From positions 1-5,876 of the forward strand of contig DATGYC010000042.1 of the NCBI GenBank assembly GCA_035298385.1: 5,876 nt of DNA, read 5' to 3'. The DNA comes from DATGYC01 sp035298385 (GTDB lineage: Bacteria > Bacillota > Sulfobacillia > Symbiobacteriales > Symbiobacteriaceae). Position numbers and translations under genes: made by a program. Numbering within the stretch: the first letter of the stretch is position 1; every line of letters begins with the position of its first letter. Below are positions 1 to 4,993 of the stretch, in pieces. Under the pieces are notes generated by a model. The model saw only the letters and a list, made by a program, of their open reading frames with translations. It was not told where the DNA came from and searched no databases.

Positions 1-1232
1 GGACCACTCAAGAAGGTCGCCCAGATCGCCCATACCGCACCAACCAGAGCGATCGCTGGCACCACCGGATACCCCGGCACTCGGTACGTCCGCTTCAACT
101 CCGGCCGGGACCGCCTCAGCGTAAAGACCGAGACGATCATCAGAGTGTAGAAGAGCCAGGAGACGAACATTGAGAGGGTCAGGACCTGCTCAAACGTCCC
201 CGTCAGGACGAAGAGGAGCGCCACCAACCCCGACAGGAGCGTCGCCGCCACCGGCGTTCCCCACTTTGGGTCGACCCGGCCAAAGAGCGCCGGCAGCGGG
301 AAGAGGCCGTCACGAGCCATCGCGAAGTAGTAGCGCGGCGCCGTCATGATCAGACCGTTCAGCGTCCCGAAGATCGAGACCAGCATCCCTACCAGGATCA
401 GCTTGCCGCCGAAGGTGCCGAAGAGTTCCTTGGCCATCGTCACGACCGGCTTCGCCTCTGCCGTCACCTGGCCAATTGGCATCACCCCTAGCAGGGAGAC
501 GTTCAGCAGGGTGTAGACCACCCCGACGGTCAGAATCCCGAAGATGAGCGCGAGCGGCAGGTTGCGCTGCGGGTTCTTCACCTCTTCGGCCAGGAGGCCC
601 GCCTGCTGCCAACCATCATAGGCGAACAGGACCGGCGGAATCGCTGCGGCTAGGGCGCCCGCCGCCCCCGTCCCCGCTGGCAGGAGCGGCGCCAGGTTCG
701 CCACATCCATCCTGGCCAAGCCGAAGAGGATCAGTAGGGCGATGGGAACCAGCTTGCCGACAGTTGCGGTGACCTGGATCCAGCCACCATAGCGGACCCC
801 GAGGAGATTAAGGCCCGTCAGGAGCAGAACGCCCGTCGCAGCGATCCCCGTTTCAAAGCCCGAAAGACCTGGAATCAGCGTGGCGGCAAAGGCGCCAAAG
901 ATCATCGCCACCGTGGCGATCAGACCCGAATCGTAGGCGACGAGTGAGGTCCAGCCACGCAGGAAGCCCAGCATCGGCCCGTACGCCTCCTTGACGTAGG
1001 CGTAGGCACCACCGGCAGAGGGGAAGAGGGCGGTCAGTTCCGCCAGGGTGAGGGCGGCGAAGAGGGCGACGAGGGCGCCCACCAGCCAGGCCACGAGTCC
1101 AAGGCCAGGCGCTTTGGCGGCCCCAAAGACGGCAGCGGGGAGGGCGAAGATGCCGGAGCCGATCACGATCCCGATCACCGTCACGAGGGTGTGCGAGAGT
1201 CCCAATTCCCGCCGGAGCTGGTTCTGTGCCAT
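1..1232 (-). CDS. APC superfamily amino acid permease (LAT/YfnA-like), C-terminus cut by window edge
   Basis: An inner-membrane amino acid transporter, probably a proton symporter or exchanger of the LAT/SteT/YfnA branch; substrate cannot be told from sequence. The window holds 410 codons without a stop, against about 430-470 for the family, so only the last helix or tail is missing. Visible signatures: the TM1 substrate motif GIVIGSGIFALP (residues 21-32), the TM3 motif PSAGGAYAY (71-79), AYDGWQ (204-209), and EEVKNPQRNLP (216-226), which is typical of LAT-type carriers. Long Ala/Leu/Val/Gly segments fit about 11-12 helices. I chose the ATG at 1232 because AGGTG sits 6 nt upstream. An in-frame GTG at 1241 would add three residues but overlaps that ribosome site. 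It lies 272 bp downstream of mscL on the same strand. A terminator-like hairpin in its leader suggests attenuation or insulation from mscL. Family certain, substrate unknown. Confidence 0.95.
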   Translation of the reverse strand, partial: MAQNQLRRELGLSHTLVTVIGIVIGSGIFALPAAVFGAAKAPGLGLVAWLVGALVALFAALTLAELTALFPSAGGAYAYVKEAYGPMLGFLRGWTSLVAYDSGLIATVAMIFGAFAATLIPGLSGFETGIAATGVLLLTGLNLLGVRYGGWIQVTATVGKLVPIALLILFGLARMDVANLAPLLPAGTGAAGALAAAIPPVLFAYDGWQQAGLLAEEVKNPQRNLPLALIFGILTVGVVYTLLNVSLLGVMPIGQVTAEAKPVVTMAKELFGTFGGKLILVGMLVSIFGTLNGLIMTAPRYYFAMARDGLFPLPALFGRVDPKWGTPVAATLLSGLVALLFVLTGTFEQVLTLSMFVSWLFYTLMIVSVFTLRRSRPELKRTYRVPGYPVVPAIALVGAVWAIWATFLSG

Positions 1233-1238
1233 GGCGAA

Positions 1239-1243
1239 CACCT
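1239..1243 (-). promoter_or_regulatory. Shine-Dalgarno site of the permease
   Basis: On the minus strand AGGTG lies 6 nt before the ATG at 1232. It overlaps the only nearby alternative start, a GTG at 1241, which has just an A-rich stretch upstream. This favours the ATG. Confidence 0.6.
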
Positions 1244-1270
1244 GCTTTTTCTTGAAGATGGCGGGACAAC

Positions 1271-1297
1271 AAAAGGAGCGGGACCAAGCCCGCTCCT
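1271..1297 (-). terminator. Intrinsic terminator or attenuator hairpin in the permease leader
   Basis: On the minus strand a perfect 9-bp stem, AGGAGCGGG / CCCGCTCCT, encloses a 6-nt loop (CTTGGT) and runs into TTTTGTTG. This has the form of a Rho-independent terminator. It ends about 40 nt before the permease ATG and about 200 nt after the mscL stop, which already has its own hairpin. It therefore either stops mscL read-through or acts as an attenuator in the permease leader. On the plus strand the stem is followed by GAGGG, not T's, so it would act only on the minus strand. Confidence 0.7.
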
Positions 1298-1347
1298 GAG
1301 GGACCACCTGTTGCAGGGGGGATCCGGGACGGGGCGATGGGCAGGGC

Positions 1348-1388
1348 GGACCTATCGATGCATCGATCAGTGCAACGTCGATCGGTCC
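1348..1388. repeat. Nested inverted repeat with a 14-bp perfect palindrome
   Basis: ATCGATGCATCGAT at 1354-1367 is a perfect palindrome. It lies inside a larger imperfect inverted repeat, GGACCTATCGA (1348-1358) and TCGATCGGTCC (1378-1388), with 10 of 11 positions pairing. It lies upstream of the permease and could be a regulator-binding site or an RNA stem-loop of the permease leader. No known operator is recognised. Confidence 0.45.
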
Positions 1389-1466
1389 CTCTGCGCATAG
1401 CTTCTCCAGCAGAGTCGCTGTTGCTTCAGCATCCGCCACACCGTCGCGGTACCGATGCCGCAAATT

Positions 1467-1496
1467 CCCGGTCCCTTCGGATCAGAAGGGGCCCGG
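1467..1496 (-). terminator. Hairpin just downstream of mscL, probable terminator
   Basis: An inverted repeat starts about 9 nt after the mscL stop. The central arms CCCTTC and GAAGGG enclose a 6-nt loop, and pairing extends outward through GG/CC with one mismatch (a C-A pair in the minus-strand RNA, a G-U wobble in plus-strand RNA). The minus strand continues GGGAATTT rather than a clean T run, so termination may be weak. Position suggests the end of the mscL transcript. Confidence 0.45.
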
Positions 1497-1504
1497 GGAG
1501 TTCC

Positions 1505-1963
1505 TTATGCGTGCGCCGCTACCTCGGACGTCAGTTGCGAGGTGCAGGCCGAGCAACGCGTCGCCTTGACCGGTACCTTGGTCAGGCAGTAGGGGCACTC
1601 CTTCATGGAGGGCGCCTTCTCCTTGCGGTCCCAGCGCTTGCGGAGCGCATTGACCTGGCGAACGACCAGGAAGACCGCAAAGGCCATGATCGTGAAGTCC
1701 AGCAGGTTATTGACGAAGAGGCCTATGTTGAGCGTGGGCGCCCCCGCAACCTTCGCGGCCGCCAGGCTGTCGTAGTGCTGGCCGTTGAGCGGGATGTAGA
1801 GGTTGGAGAAGTCAACGCGGCCCACGATCATGCCAATCGGCGGCATCAGGATATCGTTGACAAGCGAGGTCGTCACCTTGCCAAAGGCGCCGCCGATGAT
1901 CACGCCGATGGCTAGGTCCAGGATGTTTCCCTTGACGGCGAAGTCACGAAACTCTTTCCACAT
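1505..1963 (-). CDS. mscL: Large-conductance mechanosensitive channel MscL with Cys4 (zinc-ribbon-like) tail
   Basis: MscL forms a homopentameric inner-membrane pore that opens under membrane tension and releases solutes on hypo-osmotic shock. The 152-residue product begins with the family hallmark: KEFRDFAVKGNILDLAIG (3-20) leading into TM1 with GVIIGGAFGKV (20-30) and the NDILMPPIG stretch (36-44). A periplasmic loop (about 45-75) leads to TM2 (about 76-102). The tail differs from the E. coli bundle: after a basic stretch (107-116) it carries C123/C126 and C137/C140 in CPYC-X10-CSAC, a likely zinc ribbon. Similar Cys4 tails occur in other bacterial MscL proteins. Start: ATG at 1963, with GGAGG 12 nt upstream (1976-1980), slightly far but the only good site, and the family N-terminus fits. 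It is transcribed away from the small ORF at 2113. Confidence 0.97.
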   Translation of the reverse strand: MWKEFRDFAVKGNILDLAIGVIIGGAFGKVTTSLVNDILMPPIGMIVGRVDFSNLYIPLNGQHYDSLAAAKVAGAPTLNIGLFVNNLLDFTIMAFAVFLVVRQVNALRKRWDRKEKAPSMKECPYCLTKVPVKATRCSACTSQLTSEVAAHA

Positions 1964-2043
1964 GGGATAGTAGAGCCTCCGTTCTGCAATGCTTTTGTCC
2001 TTCCTTGGACGAACTGGGGCGTAGATTCGATGCGGACACTCCG

Positions 2044-2072
2044 TTGTCAGGACAGGAGTCGATCGTCATAAC
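2044..2072 (+). promoter_or_regulatory. Sigma-70-type promoter of the small ORF
   Basis: TTGTCA (2044-2049, 5 of 6 to TTGACA), a 17-bp spacer, then CATAAC (2067-2072, 4 of 6 to TATAAT). Transcription would begin near 2079-2080, leaving about 16 nt before the GAGGAGG ribosome site. This agrees with translation starting at 2110 or 2113 and not at the upstream in-frame ATG at 2005, which would precede the promoter. Confidence 0.5.
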
Positions 2073-2095
2073 GTGGTGCGTACAGCTTCCGCAAC

Positions 2096-2102
2096 GAGGA
2101 GG
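2096..2102 (+). promoter_or_regulatory. Strong Shine-Dalgarno site deciding the small ORF start
   Basis: GAGGAGG lies 7 nt before GTG (2110) and 10 nt before ATG (2113), two adjacent in-frame start codons. It is among the best ribosome sites in the window and is the main evidence that the small ORF is translated. Confidence 0.6.
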
Positions 2103-2112
2103 CAGACTAGTG

Positions 2113-2466
2113 ATGCTCTACCCGTTTTGGCTCTGCTGGTTCTCGCCGCAAGCGACTCCGATGCTCCCTTGGTTTGCGCAATGGCGAATGGGACAGATCT
2201 CCCCGCAGGCGTGGCCATGCGTCGGAGCCGGCCCGTGTAGCATGCCCTACATGGGTGAGCAGATGGCGGGGCCAGGCGGATGGACCCCCTACCCCGGCTT
2301 TGGCCAGAGGGTGACACCCCCGGTTGGTACCACCCAGCCGTCACCAGCCATACCCAGTCCTTCGACTGAGGCTGGGCGTCAACCGGGCACGCCCGTTGAT
2401 GAGCGCTCACCGAGCGCTGAGGGCCATACGATTGGCGGCAGTGGCGATCGCAAGGAGAGCGAGTGA
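2113..2466 (+). CDS. Small hypothetical protein rich in Trp, Met and Pro
   Basis: Not recognised. The 117-residue product (118 from the GTG at 2110) has two parts. Residues 1-57 are aromatic and hydrophobic, opening MLYPFWLCWF, with six Trp (6, 9, 20, 24, 34, 57), three Cys (8, 36, 42) and six Met (1, 17, 26, 44, 47, 51); part of this, PCSMPYMGEQM (41-51), could bind a metal, but that is a guess. Residues 58-117 are Pro/Gly/Ser/Thr-rich and end polar and charged (GDRKESE), so probably disordered. There is no clear signal peptide or full-length membrane helix. The frame is open further upstream to an ATG at 2005, but a good promoter (2044-2072) and ribosome site (2096-2102) lie inside that extension, so the short form is preferred. 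No terminator follows, so read-through into the DUF455-birA operon is possible. Reality as a gene is moderately supported, mainly by the expression signals. Confidence 0.5.
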   Translation: MLYPFWLCWFSPQATPMLPWFAQWRMGQISPQAWPCVGAGPCSMPYMGEQMAGPGGWTPYPGFGQRVTPPVGTTQPSPAIPSPSTEAGRQPGTPVDERSPSAEGHTIGGSGDRKESE

Positions 2467-2493
2467 TCAGCGATCGTCTACCCGTGGAGAATC

Positions 2494-2522
2494 TTGCCAG
2501 GAACCGTGGGGTTCTGTAGAAT
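2494..2522 (+). promoter_or_regulatory. Strong sigma-70-type promoter of the DUF455-birA operon
   Basis: TTGCCA (2494-2499, 5 of 6 to consensus), exactly 17 bp, then TAGAAT (2517-2522, 5 of 6). Predicted start near 2529, giving a leader of about 70 nt before the ATG at 2598. This is the best promoter match in the window. Confidence 0.7.
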
Positions 2523-2555
2523 CCATGTAGCACTCTCTCTACCAAACGTCACGCT

Positions 2556-2574
2556 GCCGGGTTCGTTGCCCGGC
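2556..2574 (+). promoter_or_regulatory. Leader hairpin upstream of the DUF455 gene
   Basis: A perfect 6-bp stem, GCCGGG / CCCGGC, with a 7-nt loop, lies in the predicted leader, 6 nt before AAGGAG. No T run follows, so it is unlikely to be an intrinsic terminator. It may affect mRNA stability or ribosome access. Confidence 0.4.
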
Positions 2575-2597
2575 GCCTTAAAGGAGCTTGGAGAATC

Positions 2598-3896
2598 ATG
2601 ATCGGACGGACTCGGATGGGCGCGTGGGGCGTTGAGACGACCGCGGCGCGCCTCGCTGATATCCACGGCGCCCTGCTCTGTGGCCTCCATGGCCTCGCTG
2701 CCTGGATCGCTGCCGTTCCGGAGTTGGAGACGAAGATCGCCTGGTCCTACCATCTCTACGATCTAGCTGCAGGGGCTGATGCCGTAGCCCGACGCATCCA
2801 CGGCCTGACGGCGGAGCGGCCCGAGGTGCCGACGCCGCACAACCAAGCGCTCTGGCCCTTCTTCCACGCCCTACTCGACCTCGAGACGACCGAGGAGCAG
2901 ATCGCTGGCCTCTACGGCGTACTGCTCTCGGCCGTGCTCGAATCCTGCCAGGAGCATCTGGCCCGCACCAACCCCGTCGCGGACGAGCCGACGATCCGGG
3001 TTCTCTATCCGCTGTCCGAGGCGCTGGAGTCGATGGTGATCTGGTCCTCGAAGCAGAAGGTCGATGACGCCACCGTCAACCGTCTGCAGCTTGACCTGAC
3101 GGAGGCGGGCGGTCTGCATGGTGGGCTGACCCAGACCCCGGCGGGCAAGCCTCTCCTGCCCAATCCGACTACCTACGCTGGCGAGCAACAGTTCAGGCCG
3201 CGCCTCGTCGCCGTGCCAGCCCGGGATGTGCGCTTCATCCCGATCGAGCCGGACAAGAAGTTCCCGAAGGCGAAGCCCCTGACGACGCCCGAGGGCCGGA
3301 TTCGGCTCCTGCATATCGCCCTGATCAACCTGGAGATCCCCGCCATCGAGGTCTGTGGCCGGATGATCGCGGAGTTCCCGGAGTCGCCCTGGGCGATGAA
3401 GCTGGAGCTTGCCCATCAGATCTGGGATGAGGCCCGGCATGCTGTCATGTGTGCCGACCGGCTGCAGGCCCTCGGCGGCACGATTGGGCAGTTCCCCTAC
3501 CATCACCGGGTCTGGGAGCACTCCCTGGAGGGCGCAAACCTGGCCGAGCGCTTCATCACGACCCAGCGCATCCACGAGGGGAATGGCATCGATCAGACCT
3601 TGCTGGCGCGGGATGCTCTGGCGGAGGTGGGTGACTTCGAGTCGAGCCAGGTGATGGACTACATCCTGGCTGATGAGGTCCTCCATGTCCGGAGCGGCAA
3701 CACCTGGCTGGAGCGCCTCACCAGCGGTCCCGAGGAGCGAGCGGCACTGCTGCAGGGCGTCGAAGAGCGCCTGGGCATCTCGGCCGCCAAGGGCGGGCCG
3801 CCCCTGAATCGGGAGGGGCGCCAGAAGGCGGGCTTCACTGATGTGGAACTCGACTGGCTCGCCTCGTTCCGGCCGCAGCCGAAGGGGAGGGAGTAG
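2598..3896 (+). CDS. DUF455-family ferritin-like protein, putative di-iron
   Basis: A 432-residue cytoplasmic protein; no signal peptide or membrane helix seen. The C-terminal half (about 231-370) matches the DUF455 ferritin-like fold: helix A LEIPAIEVCG (245-254, E246/E251), helix B with WDEARH (276-281; ExxH from E278 and H281), helix C with E327 in HEGNGID, and helix D DEVLHVRSGNTW (359-370; ExxH from E360 and H363). Two ExxH pairs plus two single Glu make a complete set of likely di-iron ligands. Catalysis in DUF455 proteins is not established; oxidase, hydroxylase or iron handling are possible. The N-terminal half (about 20-180) is helical and may be a second, ligand-poor ferritin-like bundle. 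Start: ATG at 2598 with GGAG 4 nt and AAGGAG 11 nt upstream; a later ATG (codon 7) has no ribosome site. It is first in an operon with birA. Family fairly certain, function unknown. Confidence 0.88.
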   Translation: MIGRTRMGAWGVETTAARLADIHGALLCGLHGLAAWIAAVPELETKIAWSYHLYDLAAGADAVARRIHGLTAERPEVPTPHNQALWPFFHALLDLETTEEQIAGLYGVLLSAVLESCQEHLARTNPVADEPTIRVLYPLSEALESMVIWSSKQKVDDATVNRLQLDLTEAGGLHGGLTQTPAGKPLLPNPTTYAGEQQFRPRLVAVPARDVRFIPIEPDKKFPKAKPLTTPEGRIRLLHIALINLEIPAIEVCGRMIAEFPESPWAMKLELAHQIWDEARHAVMCADRLQALGGTIGQFPYHHRVWEHSLEGANLAERFITTQRIHEGNGIDQTLLARDALAEVGDFESSQVMDYILADEVLHVRSGNTWLERLTSGPEERAALLQGVEERLGISAAKGGPPLNREGRQKAGFTDVELDWLASFRPQPKGRE

Positions 3897-3899
3897 GCG

Positions 3900-4904
3900 A
3901 TGCGCCTCCTCGATCTGTTGACGGCAGCCGGTAGAGACTGGGTAAGCGGGGAAGCGATCTCGACGCAGTTGGGCATCTCCCGGGCGGCGGTCTGGAAGCA
4001 GATTGAGGCATTGCGTGCAGAGGGCTATGAGGTGGAGGCAGCGCCGCGGCGGGGCTACCGCTTGGCCGCACGGCCGGACAAGCTCTCCGTACGGGAGATC
4101 GAGGCGGGCCTGACAACCCAGCGCTTCGGGCGCCCCGTGGAGGCGCACGAGGCGATCGGCTCGACGAATGAGCGGGCGAAGGAGCTGGCTCGCTCGGGCG
4201 CCCCCGAGGGGCTTCTGGTGACGGCGGAGCAGCAGACGGCGGGGAAGGGGCGCCTTGGGCGTCCCTGGCAGACCCCGGCGGGACGGGCCTTGGCGATGTC
4301 GGTGCTCCTGCGCCCACCAATCCCGCCGACGGCGGCGCCCCGGCTGACGTTGGTCGCTGCTGTAGCGGTGGCGGAGGCGGTGCGGGCCGTGACGGGGCTG
4401 CCGGTGGGGATCAAGTGGCCGAACGATCTGCAGATCGCGGGGCGGAAGCTCTGCGGGATCCTGACGGAGATGGAGGCGGAGATCGAGCAGGTCCGCTTCG
4501 TCGTGCTGGGGATTGGGCTGAATGTGAACCAGGCGGCCGAGGAGTTCCCGCCGGAGCTGCGGGAGACGGCGACCTCGCTGCGGTTGGCGGCTGCGGAGGG
4601 CAGTGCCAGTGAGGGCGGCCTCCCGGTCGCTCGACTCCCCCTGCTGCAGGCCATCCTCGCCCGGCTTGAGGTGCGGTACGACCAGTTCCTTGCCGGCGGG
4701 TGGCCGGAGCTTCTCGCTGCTTGGCGGGAACTCTCCGTCACCCTGGGGCGCAGCGTCCGGGTCATCCCCGCTTCCGGCGCGCCCATCTGGGAAGGGACGG
4801 CCGTTGATGTCGATGCGGAGGGCGCCCTCCTCGTGCGGCGCCCGGATGGCTCTACCGAGCGGGTGATCGCAGGCGAGGTCTCGATCCGTCCCACCACCGC
4901 ATAG
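3900..4904 (+). CDS. birA: BirA: biotin-[acetyl-CoA carboxylase] ligase with DNA-binding domain
   Basis: BirA activates biotin with ATP to biotinyl-5'-AMP and attaches it to the lysine of biotin carboxyl carrier proteins; forms with a helix-turn-helix also repress biotin genes. The 334-residue product (E. coli 321) has an N-terminal winged helix (about 1-57; ISRAAVWKQIEALRAEGYEV at 26-45, then RRGYRL), then the ligase core: GSTN (87-90), the nucleotide loop GKGRLGRPW (115-123), KWPNDL (172-177), GRKLCGILTE (181-190) with the conserved Lys183, GIGLNVN (204-210), and the SH3-like C-terminal domain (about 282-334). No key residue is missing. Because the DNA-binding domain is present, a repressor role is likely, but no target operator or biotin-synthesis gene is in the window. 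Its ATG is 3 nt after the DUF455 stop, with a GGGGAGGGAG ribosome site inside the end of that gene, implying translational coupling. Confidence 0.97.
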   Translation: MRLLDLLTAAGRDWVSGEAISTQLGISRAAVWKQIEALRAEGYEVEAAPRRGYRLAARPDKLSVREIEAGLTTQRFGRPVEAHEAIGSTNERAKELARSGAPEGLLVTAEQQTAGKGRLGRPWQTPAGRALAMSVLLRPPIPPTAAPRLTLVAAVAVAEAVRAVTGLPVGIKWPNDLQIAGRKLCGILTEMEAEIEQVRFVVLGIGLNVNQAAEEFPPELRETATSLRLAAAEGSASEGGLPVARLPLLQAILARLEVRYDQFLAGGWPELLAAWRELSVTLGRSVRVIPASGAPIWEGTAVDVDAEGALLVRRPDGSTERVIAGEVSIRPTTA

Positions 4905-4908
4905 CGAA

Positions 4909-4933
4909 GGCGGGCTGCCAAGGGCAGCCCGCC
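4909..4933. terminator. Strong terminator hairpin between convergent genes
   Basis: A perfect 11-bp stem, GGCGGGCTGCC / GGCAGCCCGCC, with a 3-nt AAG loop, starts 5 nt after the birA stop. On the plus strand it is followed by TCGCTCTATTCC, a T-containing but imperfect tract. On the minus strand it lies about 60 nt after the membrane-protein stop and is followed by TTCGC. It most likely ends the DUF455-birA transcript and may also stop transcription from the opposite side. Confidence 0.75.
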
Positions 4934-4993
4934 TCGCTCTATTCCGCTCGGTCTAGATCGATCCAGATAGGGCAAGCCGCTCGTCTCTTTGTC

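Larger units (their letters stand above)
1233..1504. other. Intergenic region between mscL and the permease
   Basis: A 272-bp gap between two co-directional minus-strand genes. From the mscL side it holds a hairpin just past the mscL stop (1467-1496), about 100 bp with two open minus-strand frames that faintly resemble protein motifs, a nested palindrome (1348-1388 with the 14-bp core at 1354-1367), and the terminator-like hairpin at 1271-1297. I found no convincing minus-strand promoter for the permease in it. It could be a long structured leader, a gene remnant, or both. Confidence 0.6.

Noticed and set aside
1353..1379. Possible permease promoter TTGCAC with TAGGTC on the minus strand
   Set aside because: Both hexamers match consensus at only about half the positions and the spacer is 15 bp; too weak to list.
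853..1398. Minus-strand frame overlapping the permease N-terminus and its leader (181 codons)
   Set aside because: Arg/Pro-rich out-of-frame reading of the permease gene; the permease frame carries all conserved motifs.
1337..1915. Plus-strand open frame opposite mscL (192 codons)
   Set aside because: Arg/His/Gly-rich antisense of a clear mscL gene, with no ribosome site.
2005..2112. Upstream ATG extension of the small ORF
   Set aside because: The promoter and ribosome site both lie inside this extension, and no ribosome site precedes 2005.
49..2451. GCGATCGC palindromes (49-56 and 2444-2451) resembling the cyanobacterial HIP1 repeat
   Set aside because: Only two copies in nearly 6 kb, one inside a coding sequence; consistent with chance in GC-rich DNA and not with HIP1 density.
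2066..2545. Minus-strand open frame opposite the small ORF (159 codons)
   Set aside because: It overlaps the small ORF and both plus-strand promoters, and its Arg/Ser-rich composition looks like a shadow. The plus-strand ORF has a ribosome site and promoter; this one has neither.
2871..4148. Long open minus-strand frame (425 codons) opposite the DUF455 gene and the start of birA
   Set aside because: It runs antisense across two well-supported genes, has Arg/Leu/Gln-rich shadow composition and no family motif; long antisense frames are expected in GC-rich DNA.
4055..4975. Minus-strand open frame opposite birA (306 codons)
   Set aside because: Ser/Arg/Ala-rich shadow of birA, running through the terminator hairpin, with no recognisable domain.
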